From contig CAINCZ010000139.1 in NCBI GenBank assembly GCA_903847195.1, forward strand, positions 1 through 21,736: a stretch of DNA of 21,736 bases, read 5' to 3'. The translations under genes were made by a program, and so were the position numbers. The notes under the pieces were generated by a model. It was given only the letters and a program-made list of their open reading frames with translations. It was not told where the DNA came from and did no database searches. Below, one piece after another: positions 7,121 to 14,377 of this stretch. The stretch's first letter is position 1. Each line of letters starts with the position of its first letter. Origin of the DNA: an uncultured Acidobacteriota bacterium. Its GTDB lineage: Bacteria > Acidobacteriota > Terriglobia > Terriglobales > CAINCZ01.

Positions 7121-8166
7121 GCGCAGTTCAGGTCGGCAAACATCTGGTCGGTCCGGGTTCGCCTTGCCTGATTATCGCCGAGGCCGGCGTTAACCATAAC
7201 GGCAGTCTGGATATGGCGCTGCGGCTGGTGGACGCGGCGGCCGAAGCCGGCGCGGATGTGGTCAAGTTTCAGACATTCAAGTCGGAGGAAGTGATTTCCC
7301 CGGCAGCGCCCAAGGCCGAATACCAGAAGCAGACCACTGGAAGCGAAGAGTCGCAACTCGAGATGGTCCGCAAGCTGGAGCTGTCTGCCGACTCCTTCGC
7401 CACGCTGAACGACCACTGCAGCAAGCGCGGGGTGGTGTTCATGTCCACGCCGTTTGACTTTGGCAGCGTCGACCTTCTGCAACGTCTCGACGTTCCTGCT
7501 TTCAAGATTCCCAGCGGCGAGGTGACCAACCTGCCGTTTCTCTCCTACATCGCGAAGCAGGGGCGGCCGATCATCCTTTCGACGGGAATGGCGAATCTCG
7601 CCGAAGTCGAAGTCGCGGTACAGACATTGCGCCGCAGCGGCACCACGGATCTGGTGCTGTTGCACTGCGTCAGCAACTACCCGTCCCAGCCCGCAAGCGT
7701 CAATCTGCGGGCCATGCATACCCTGGCCGAGCATTTTGGCGTCCCCACCGGATATTCCGACCACACGGAAGGGACCGTGATTCCGCTGGCCGCCGCCGCC
7801 CTGGGCGCATGCGTGATCGAGAAGCACTTCACGCTCGATCGCACACTCCCCGGGCCCGATCACCGCGCCTCGCTGGAACCAGCGGAACTGGCAGCGATGG
7901 TGCGAGGCATACGTGTGGTGGAAGCTGCCCTCGGAGATGGCCGAAAGGTTCCAGCCGACGAGGAGCTGAATACTGCCGCCGTGGCGCGCCGCAGCCTGGT
8001 TGCCGCATGCGACCTCGCGGCCGGTACGGTGTTGTCCGAGAGCACGGTCGTAATTCGTCGCCCCGGTACTGGGCTGCCGCCTTCAGCTCTGCCGCAGGTA
8101 TTAGGCCGCAGGCTGCGCGAGGCGGTTTCCGCCGGCGCACTGCTCTCAATGGAGATGATGGATTGA
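7114..8166 (+). CDS. neuB: Nonulosonic acid synthase (NeuB/LegI-like)
   Basis: This 350-residue enzyme condenses a six-carbon N-acyl sugar with phosphoenolpyruvate to form the nine-carbon acid. The TIM-barrel has the family hallmarks AEAGVNHNG (about 22-30), VKFQTFKSEE, STPFDFGSVDLL, KIPSGEVTNLPFL, STGMA, GYSDHT and EKHFTLDR followed by PGPDH. The C-terminal 60 residues (RSLVAACDLAAGTVLSES through LGRRLREAVSAG) form the antifreeze-like SAF domain. I chose the ATG at 7114, which has GGAGG nine bases upstream and overlaps the SDR stop. A longer frame starting at 6892 lies inside the SDR gene. Sequence motifs do not separate neuraminate from legionaminate synthases by eye; context favours the legionaminate type. 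Confidence 0.96.
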   Translation: MVSAVQVGKHLVGPGSPCLIIAEAGVNHNGSLDMALRLVDAAAEAGADVVKFQTFKSEEVISPAAPKAEYQKQTTGSEESQLEMVRKLELSADSFATLNDHCSKRGVVFMSTPFDFGSVDLLQRLDVPAFKIPSGEVTNLPFLSYIAKQGRPIILSTGMANLAEVEVAVQTLRRSGTTDLVLLHCVSNYPSQPASVNLRAMHTLAEHFGVPTGYSDHTEGTVIPLAAAALGACVIEKHFTLDRTLPGPDHRASLEPAELAAMVRGIRVVEAALGDGRKVPADEELNTAAVARRSLVAACDLAAGTVLSESTVVIRRPGTGLPPSALPQVLGRRLREAVSAGALLSMEMMD

Positions 8167-9317
8167 GAACGATCGGCGTTGTCACTACCTCCCGTGCCGA
8201 TTACAGCTACTACCTGCCACTGCTGCGGGCGATTGTTGCCGACCCCGAGTTAGAGCTGCACCTGATGGTCTCCGGCATGCACCTGGTGCCGGAGTTCGGG
8301 TTGACCGTCAAGGCCATTGAAGCCGATGGCTTTCCGGTTGCCGCGCGCATCGAGAGCCTGGTGGCGTCGGATTCTCCGGAGGCGCTGGGAAAGTCGGTGG
8401 GACTGGGGACCATCGGATTTGCGCAGGCGTTTTCGTCCCGCCGCCCGGACATTCTCGTGGTTCTGGGCGACCGGTTTGAGATGCAGTGCGCGGTGCTGGC
8501 CGCTGTCCCCTTCAACATCCCGGTCGCCCACATTGGCGGGGGCGAGGCTACCGAAGGATTGATCGACGAGGTGATCCGTCACGCCATCACCAAGATGAGC
8601 CACCTGCACTTCGTCTCCCGCACGGAATACGCGAGGCGCGTGATGCGCATGGGCGAAGAGCCATGGCGGGTCACGGTCACGGGCTCTCTTTCGTTGGATA
8701 ACCTCGGCAGCATCGAGTCGCTTTCAGACCAGGAGTTGGAACGGCTGATCGGCCTGCCGCTGGACCCCTCGCCCATCGTTGTTACCTATCACTCCCTGAC
8801 GCTGGCTCCGGAAAAAGTTCGCGAAAACACCGCTGCTTTCTTGGCAGCCCTCGACGAACTGGGCGCCCCGGTGGTGTTCACCGCCACCAACGCGGATACG
8901 CAGGGACGGCAGATCGGCGACGCCTTGCGCGAATACGTCAGCCGTCACGCGAATGCGCGGCTGGTGCCCAGCCTGGGGATGCGGGGTTATTTTTCGCTGC
9001 TGCGGCGGGCGGTGGCGATGGCCGGAAATTCTTCGAGCGGCATTCTGGAGGCGGCCAGCTTTGAGCTGCCGGTGGTGAATATAGGCGACCGGCAACTGGG
9101 GCGGCTGCATGCGGAAAACGTCGTGGACTGTGCCGACGACAAGCAGTCCGTGCTAAGTGCTCTCAAGAAAGCCGTAGACCCCGCTTTTCGAGAGTCTCTG
9201 CGAGGCCTCGTGAATCCTTACGGCGACGGAAAGGCCGTGCCCCGGATGATTCGCGTCCTGCGCGAAGTACCGCTTGGTGCAAGTTTGCTGATCAAGCGTT
9301 TCCATGAAGGAAGCTGA
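8163..9317 (+). CDS. neuC: Hydrolysing sugar-nucleotide 2-epimerase, copy 1 (NeuC/LegG-like)
   Basis: This 384-residue enzyme is expected to release the nucleotide and invert C2, giving the free sugar used by the synthase. Motifs are VVTTSRADY (6-14), GDRFE (102-106), HIGGGEATEG (123-132), SHLHF, YHSLTL and AGNSSSGILEAASFELP, all typical of NeuC/LegG. The start is the TTG at 8163, which overlaps the synthase stop (TTGA at 8163-8166) and has GGAG eight bases upstream. The longer open frame upstream lies entirely inside the synthase gene. It keeps the glutamate at position 128 that is usual in this motif. It touches the formyltransferase with no gap (stop 9315-9317, ATG 9318). Confidence 0.93.
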   Translation: MRTIGVVTTSRADYSYYLPLLRAIVADPELELHLMVSGMHLVPEFGLTVKAIEADGFPVAARIESLVASDSPEALGKSVGLGTIGFAQAFSSRRPDILVVLGDRFEMQCAVLAAVPFNIPVAHIGGGEATEGLIDEVIRHAITKMSHLHFVSRTEYARRVMRMGEEPWRVTVTGSLSLDNLGSIESLSDQELERLIGLPLDPSPIVVTYHSLTLAPEKVRENTAAFLAALDELGAPVVFTATNADTQGRQIGDALREYVSRHANARLVPSLGMRGYFSLLRRAVAMAGNSSSGILEAASFELPVVNIGDRQLGRLHAENVVDCADDKQSVLSALKKAVDPAFRESLRGLVNPYGDGKAVPRMIRVLREVPLGASLLIKRFHEGS

Positions 9318-10262
9318 ATGCGGATCGTATTCATCGGTGCCGTGGAGTTCAGCAGGTTCTGCCTGGCCGAGGTCTTGAAGAACGGCGGCAACGTGGTAGG
9401 GGTTTTTGCTCCCAGTGAACAGGCTGCGCGCGGCAATGCTGACCGGGCCGAACTGGCCCCGCTGGCAAGCCAGGCAGGTGTTCCCTTTTTTGAGTTCTCG
9501 AAGATCAAGGACCCCGCGACTATTGGCCAGATTAGCGGCCTGCGGCCGGACGTAATTTTCGCCTGGGGTTTGTCCCAGTTGATTCCCCCGGAGTTGCTTG
9601 CGATCCCGCCGATGGGCTGCCTGGGCTTGCATCCTACTTTGCTGCCGCAGAATCGCGGCCGCCATCCGTTAATCTGGGCGCTGGTCGATGGCCTGCCGCA
9701 AAGCGGCCTGACGTTCTTTTACCTCGACGACGGCGCCGACAGCGGCGACATTCTCTGGCAAAAGCCGTTTCCGATTGAGCTTGAAGACGATGCGGCGAGT
9801 CTCTACCGGAAGGTTGAACGGCTGGCCGCCGACGCAATTGCCGAGTTCCTGCCGCAATTGGAACGAGGCACGGCGCCGCGCACGCCCCAGGATCACACGC
9901 AGGCCACCTACCGCAGAAAACGCGGCGAGGCCGACGGCCTGATCCACTGGGAAGCTCCGTCTTTGCGCATTTACAATTTGATTCGGGCGCTGACCCACCC
10001 TTACGTCGGCGCGCATACCTGCGTGGACGGCCGGAAGATTATTCTCTGGCGGGCGCGCATGGTGGAGCCGGCCGCAGGTGTGCCGCTGGATGCCGAACCG
10101 GGCACGATCATCGCTTGCTCCCCCGGTTCCCTGCTGGTGCGCACCGGAGATGGTCTGGTGGAGATAACCGAGTGGCAGAATGTTGAGCAGGTCGCCCTTT
10201 CCCCCGGCACGAAATTTGACGGCGTCGCTGTGAGTTCAAGAGCAGTGATCCAAGGAGCGTGA
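9318..10262 (+). CDS. Formyltransferase-family protein, probable sugar N-formyltransferase
   Basis: This 314-residue protein has the two-part fold of methionyl-tRNA formyltransferase and ArnA-type sugar formyltransferases, which use 10-formyltetrahydrofolate. The N-terminal domain opens with MRIVFIGAVEFS. It carries HPTLLPQNRGRHPLIWAL (105-122), the counterpart of HxSLLPxxRG, and DDGADSGDILWQ (137-148) containing the catalytic aspartate D141. His105 is present. The asparagine two residues before it in Fmt is glycine here (G103). The C-terminal part (about 205-305) includes IRALTHPYVGAHT, as in the Fmt C-domain. The ATG has AAGGAAG upstream and directly follows the epimerase stop. Context beside a deacetylase argues for an aminosugar substrate, not tRNA. 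The exact substrate is unknown. Confidence 0.87.
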   Translation: MRIVFIGAVEFSRFCLAEVLKNGGNVVGVFAPSEQAARGNADRAELAPLASQAGVPFFEFSKIKDPATIGQISGLRPDVIFAWGLSQLIPPELLAIPPMGCLGLHPTLLPQNRGRHPLIWALVDGLPQSGLTFFYLDDGADSGDILWQKPFPIELEDDAASLYRKVERLAADAIAEFLPQLERGTAPRTPQDHTQATYRRKRGEADGLIHWEAPSLRIYNLIRALTHPYVGAHTCVDGRKIILWRARMVEPAAGVPLDAEPGTIIACSPGSLLVRTGDGLVEITEWQNVEQVALSPGTKFDGVAVSSRAVIQGA

Positions 10263-10930
10263 TGAGAGTCCTGGCGATTTCCGCACATCCCGACGATGAG
10301 ACCATTGGCTGCGGCGGAGCCTTGCTGGCCCACGCTGCCGCTGGAGACGAGCTTTACTGGCTGATCCTGACTCGTGCGCAGGAACCGGACTACTCTCCGG
10401 AGTTTCTGCAACGCGCCGGCGATGAAGTCGACAACGTTGCCGCAGCCTATGGCATGCAAGGGTGTTTCCGGCAGCATCTGCCCGCAACCAGGCTCGACTC
10501 GCTGCCGTTGAACGACGTGATTGCGCCCGTCCGGGAGGCGATTGAGGCCGTGCGCCCCGCCCAGGTGTATACGGTGCACCACGGCGACATTCACACCGAT
10601 CACCAGGTGGTGTTCGCGGCGGTCACGATTGTGTTGAAGCCTTTTTACATGGCGCAGCTCGGGGTGAAGCGCCTGCTCTCCTTCGAGACCCTTTCTTCGA
10701 CCGACGCGGCCCCGCCCTTGCCTTCGCGGGCATTCCTGCCGAATGTCTATCGCGATATCACGCCACACCTGGAGCGCAAGCTCCAGGTCATGCAAATGTT
10801 CGAACAGCAGGTGCAGCAGGAGCCGCTGCCGAGGTCGGACTCTGCGATCCGGGCACTGGCGCGAGTGCGGGGCGCAACCATCGCCGTCCCCTATGCCGAG
10901 GCCTTCATGTTGATTCGCCAGATTGATTGA
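10262..10930 (+). CDS. PIG-L (LmbE)-family N-deacetylase
   Basis: This 222-residue protein belongs to the zinc-dependent PIG-L/LmbE family, which removes acetyl groups from N-acetylaminosugars and related molecules. HPDDE (9-13) and HTDH (111-114) supply the expected metal ligands and catalytic aspartate. The ATG at 10262 has AAGGAG four bases upstream and overlaps the formyltransferase stop (TGATG). A GTG three bases earlier is too close to that site. It sits directly between the formyltransferase and the second epimerase, so I infer that it deacetylates an intermediate of the nonulosonate pathway and frees an amine for formylation. Mannosamine- or glucosamine-type substrates are both possible. 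Confidence 0.92.
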   Translation: MRVLAISAHPDDETIGCGGALLAHAAAGDELYWLILTRAQEPDYSPEFLQRAGDEVDNVAAAYGMQGCFRQHLPATRLDSLPLNDVIAPVREAIEAVRPAQVYTVHHGDIHTDHQVVFAAVTIVLKPFYMAQLGVKRLLSFETLSSTDAAPPLPSRAFLPNVYRDITPHLERKLQVMQMFEQQVQQEPLPRSDSAIRALARVRGATIAVPYAEAFMLIRQID

Positions 10931-11009
10931 TTCCGGTAGTCGCCACGGGCTGGGTCTGCTGAAGCTGGAAACACCGGATCAGGTTTTGAATGCTAGTGAA
11001 GGAGTGGCC

Positions 11010-12176
11010 GTGAGGACAATTGCAGTCGTAACCACTTCTCGCGCAGATTACAACTGCTACCTGCCTTTGCTGCGCGCCATCACGGGCGATCCGGAATTGC
11101 GTCTTCAACTGCTGGTATCCGGCATGCACCTGGTCCCCGAGTTCGGCATGACGGTGAGGGCCATCGAGGCCGACGGCCTGCCAATTGCGGCCCGTATCGA
11201 AAGCGTCCTCGGCTCCGATACTCCGGAAGGGATCAGCAAGTCAATGGGGCTTACCATCCTCGGCTTTGCCCAGTGTCTTGCCGGTCTGCGCCCGGACATC
11301 CTGCTGGTGCACGGTGATCGCTATGAAATGCATGCCGCCGGGCTGGCGGCGCTTCCGTTCAAGATCCCCGTTGCCCATTTAGGCGGAGGAGACATTACCG
11401 AAGGCGCAATCGACGACGCCCTGCGGCACAGCCTGACCAAGCTCAGCCACCTGCACTTTGTCGCCAATCGCCAACAGCAGGCGCGCGTGTGCCAGATGGG
11501 CGAAGAGCCGTGGCGGGTTTTCGTGACCGGAGAACCGGCGCTCGATCTGGTCCACAGCACGCCGAAGTTGTCGGCGCAGCAGATGCAGGAGCGCTTCGGC
11601 TTCCGCTTTGATCGTCCGTTCCTGCTGGTCACCTACCATCCGGTCACGCTGGAGTACGAAAAGACGGCAGAGCATATTCGGGAGTTTCTGGCGGCCTTGC
11701 ACGATTGCGGACTGCCCGTGCTGTTCACGGCGCCGAATGCCGACACCGCCGGCCGGCTGGTCGCCGAAACCATCCGGGAATATATCGCCTGCCATGCGGA
11801 TGCCCACCTGGTGGAGAGCCTTGGCACCACCGGCTTCTTTACCGCGATGTCGATGGCGTCGGCCATGGCGGGGAATTCTTCCAGCGGCATCATCGAAGCG
11901 GCGTCCTTTGAGTTGCCGGTGGTGAATGTCGGAATCCGTCAACAGGGCCGGTTGCGGGCCCGCAACGTGATCGACTGCGGCGACTCGCGGTCTGAAGTGC
12001 TTGCGGCGCTGCATGCAGCGCTGCGCCCGGAGTTTCGCGCCTCGTTGCGCGGAATCGTGAACCCGTATGGCTCCGGTACGGCCAGTGCCACGGTGGTTCA
12101 CCAGCTCAAGACGATTCCGCTCGACGCCAGGCTCATCGTTAAGCGATTCACGCAAATAGTCAGCCCCGGGCTGTAG
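11010..12176 (+). CDS. neuC: Hydrolysing sugar-nucleotide 2-epimerase, copy 2 (NeuC/LegG-like)
   Basis: This is a second NeuC/LegG family member of 388 residues. It is clearly paralogous to the copy at 8163: by my hand count 104 of the first 150 residues are identical without gaps. Shared motifs are VVTTSRADY, GDRYE (102-106), SHLHF and AGNSSSGIIEAASFELP. The usual glutamate in HIGGGE is aspartate here (HLGGGD, residue 128). The start chosen is the GTG at 11010, with AAGGAG six bases upstream, aligning exactly with the start of copy 1. A TTG at 10923 would add 29 unrelated residues. It lies 79 bases after the deacetylase. It may act on a differently acylated or deacetylated sugar nucleotide, or be a redundant duplicate. 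The gene name marks the family, not a proven substrate. Confidence 0.92.
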   Translation: MRTIAVVTTSRADYNCYLPLLRAITGDPELRLQLLVSGMHLVPEFGMTVRAIEADGLPIAARIESVLGSDTPEGISKSMGLTILGFAQCLAGLRPDILLVHGDRYEMHAAGLAALPFKIPVAHLGGGDITEGAIDDALRHSLTKLSHLHFVANRQQQARVCQMGEEPWRVFVTGEPALDLVHSTPKLSAQQMQERFGFRFDRPFLLVTYHPVTLEYEKTAEHIREFLAALHDCGLPVLFTAPNADTAGRLVAETIREYIACHADAHLVESLGTTGFFTAMSMASAMAGNSSSGIIEAASFELPVVNVGIRQQGRLRARNVIDCGDSRSEVLAALHAALRPEFRASLRGIVNPYGSGTASATVVHQLKTIPLDARLIVKRFTQIVSPGL

Positions 12177-12198
12177 CAACGAAAGGAAAGGCGGGATC

Positions 12199-12886
12199 AT
12201 GGCAGAAGCGGCGGTAGACTCCGGCTACTCTGACATCTGGGATCAGATTTTCTCCAGCAGGCCATGGGGGAAGTACCCTCCCGAACACGTCATTCGATTC
12301 GTGGCACGCAACTTCTATCGCGTTGCTGACCGCTCCAAGACCCGGTTGCTTGAAATCGGCTGCGGACCCGGCACGAACGTGTGGTTTATGGCACGGGAAG
12401 GGTTCAGCGTCTCTGGGATTGACGGCTCAGACACCGCGATCCGGTTGGCCGGGAAACGGCTCGCCGAGGAAGGCCTGTCGGCTGACCTCTGCGTCGGCAA
12501 CTTCGTCAAGTTGCCATGGCCGGACGCTACCTTCGACGGTTGCCTGGAAAACGTGGCGCTTTATTGCAACCTGACAGGGGGGCATTCAAGCCGCATTGCA
12601 GGAGGTGAAGCACGTGCTCAAGCCCGGTGGACTTTTCCAGTCTTCCTTCTTCACCGACAGAATTTCCGGCTACAAGTCGGGCCGCATGGTAGAACCCAAC
12701 AGCTTCACCGACGTGCCCTTTGGCCCACTGGCGGGAACGGGCCTCGCCACTATTTTTGACCGGCAATCGGTGGAGCAGCTGTTTGCGGATTTCACCGACT
12801 TCGCCATTGAACGTGTTTCATGGACCTTGGAGCAGGAGAAGCACTTCATCGAGCAGTTCGTGATCAATTGCCGCAAGGCGGTTTAA
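12199..12886 (+). pseudogene. Class I SAM-dependent methyltransferase, interrupted by a frameshift
   Basis: The first frame (from ATG 12199, with AAGGAAAGG upstream) encodes a Rossmann methyltransferase. Motif I is LLEIGCGPGTN (50-60), with acidic GIDGSD (73-78) and LPWPDATFDGCLENVALYCNL (105-125). At a run of six G (12577-12582) homology leaves this frame. It resumes one base later as IQAALQEVKHVLKPGG, a typical post-motif methyltransferase segment, and continues to the TAA at 12884-12886. Dropping one G joins the halves into a protein of about 228 residues without a stop. The break is either a sequencing or assembly error, a real mutation, or slippage. If functional, it would O- or N-methylate the sugar product. 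The substrate is unknown. Confidence 0.85.
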
Positions 12887-12916
12887 CGGCGACCAAAGTA
12901 CACGGCGGCTGGCTAA

Positions 12917-14023
12917 ATGGGAATGGGGAGTTGTCCCCCGGATCAAGCGATGAAACGATTCACCAAGCGGTGGGAGTTGGGCAGCGAGTTCCATTGGATG
13001 GGACCCGCACCCGCTCCGTGTGTCGGTTGGCCCGACCATGCTTCCTGGTACTTGCTGGGCCGGCACGCTCCCATTGCGCTGCTCGGCGCTTTGCCCAGGC
13101 GCCCGCGCCGGTTATGGATTCCAGCGTATTTCTGCCCTGACGTCGCGCAGTACTGGGCGCGCCATCTTCCGGTGGTCCGGTACGCGGACGATCCCCGGCG
13201 GGCCGAGCCGGAGTGGTCAACCCTCAGACCGGAGCGGGATGACCTGGTGGTGGCGGTCAATTACTTCGGGGTTCGTCACGGCGAGCCCTGGGGGCATTGG
13301 CGTGAGCGTAACGAATGCGTCCTCGTTGAGGACCACACGCATGATCCGGTCTCCGGATGGGCGATGCGCTCGACGGCGGACTACGTTTTCAGTTCCCTGC
13401 GTAAGACGATGCCCGTGCCCGATGGCGCTATCTTTTGGTCTCCTCGTGGATTGCCCCTGCCCGAAGCAGCTGCGGATGAGCAGGCGGGCAGCGCGCTGAA
13501 GATGGCCGCCATGGCGTGGAAGCTCGAATACCTGAACGGCCGCGTGCCGGCGGATGGCAAGGCCGGCTTCCTCCAGATGCAGCAGGCAGGGGAAGAGGCC
13601 TTTGAGCGGATAGAGAACACTGCGGATATAACGCAATTCAGCCGACATTACCTGTTTGGCGGCGTACCGGTTCGCTGGCGGCGGCGGCGGGCCGCCAACG
13701 TGAATCGTTTGCTGCACTCGCTGGAAGGCTGGCCCGAGGCCAAGCCGCTGTTCAAGAGCTGGCCGAAGGACAGTGCTCCTTATGCGCTGGTTCTCGAGTT
13801 TCCATCGCAGGCGGCACGCGACCGGGCACGCAGGCGCTTCAAGGAGAACGAGATTTTTTGTCCGATCCATTGGTCGCAGCCAGGGGATGGCGAGCCGGAG
13901 ATGCAGGCGCTCGCAGCCACGCTGCTGACCATCCCGACCGATCAACGGTATGCCGCGGCTGATATGGACCGCGTGGCGGACGCGGCCATCGGCAGCGCGC
14001 TTTCGCGCCATGCGAAGCTTTAG
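12917..14023 (+). CDS. Divergent DegT/DnrJ/EryC1-like PLP-dependent enzyme
   Basis: This 368-residue protein resembles the DegT aminotransferase fold but is far from the textbook members. VLVEDHTHDP (136-144) aligns with the segment carrying the PLP-nitrogen aspartate (D139). DYVFSSLRKTMPVPDGAIF (155-173) matches the catalytic-lysine region, with Lys163 as candidate Schiff-base residue. Alternative starts are ATG 12923 and ATG 12950 (MKRFTKRWELGSEF); none has a strong ribosome-binding site. It follows the methyltransferase by 30 bases and precedes a likely terminator. It is the only visible candidate for the LegC-type aminotransferase step that would follow the LegB-like dehydratase. That assignment is inference; some DegT-like proteins are dehydratases or have no known function. 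Confidence 0.7.
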   Translation: MGMGSCPPDQAMKRFTKRWELGSEFHWMGPAPAPCVGWPDHASWYLLGRHAPIALLGALPRRPRRLWIPAYFCPDVAQYWARHLPVVRYADDPRRAEPEWSTLRPERDDLVVAVNYFGVRHGEPWGHWRERNECVLVEDHTHDPVSGWAMRSTADYVFSSLRKTMPVPDGAIFWSPRGLPLPEAAADEQAGSALKMAAMAWKLEYLNGRVPADGKAGFLQMQQAGEEAFERIENTADITQFSRHYLFGGVPVRWRRRRAANVNRLLHSLEGWPEAKPLFKSWPKDSAPYALVLEFPSQAARDRARRRFKENEIFCPIHWSQPGDGEPEMQALAATLLTIPTDQRYAAADMDRVADAAIGSALSRHAKL

Positions 14024-14033
14024 GGAAACCGAG

Positions 14034-14056
14034 CATCCCGGACGGGATGTGTTTTT
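14034..14056 (+). terminator. Probable rho-independent terminator ending block one
   Basis: CATCCC (14034-14039) pairs with GGGATG (14044-14049) around the tetraloop GGAC, followed by TGTTTTT (14050-14056). The hairpin starts 11 bases after the stop of the DegT-like gene at 14023. It is short but GC-rich and correctly placed. Confidence 0.6.
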
Positions 14057-14377
14057 CCGCTTGCTCTGATCTTCGAGAGATGGCCTTTCCCCGCTGGCGT
14101 AAACTGGGTGTGCGAAACCCAATCGGTCAAGAGTTGCCTTTGGCTTCTTAGGCGATGGCGCAGCAGGCGCGTCTCTATCGTCCGGCATGGAAGAACTGCA
14201 TCGGAAGCAGCGTGTGCCCTGGTTTTTGGGGGCGGGTCCGGGTCGGATTTCCTGAAGTTTGCCCTATGCCGCTGAGTGGAAATCGAGTAGAAAAGAGTTT
14301 CACCAGAGCCTGAAACGGGAACGGGGAGCGCTTTTCCGGGCCGCCATTCCCGACATAGAACAGATAGTGGAGCAAGT
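14057..14377 (+). other. Intergenic region before block two
   Basis: No gene is supportable in these 321 bases. Two small inverted repeats lie near the right end: GTTTCA (14297-14302) with TGAAAC (14311-14316), and CGGGAA (14316-14321) with TTCCCG (14346-14351). Because a terminator precedes it, a promoter for the second block should lie here, but I see no clear -35/-10 pair. Confidence 0.35.

Noticed and set aside
7809..8162. Longer N-terminus for epimerase copy 1
   Set aside because: The extra residues lie wholly within the synthase gene and look like random Arg-rich sequence; the TTG at 8163 aligns exactly with the start of copy 2.
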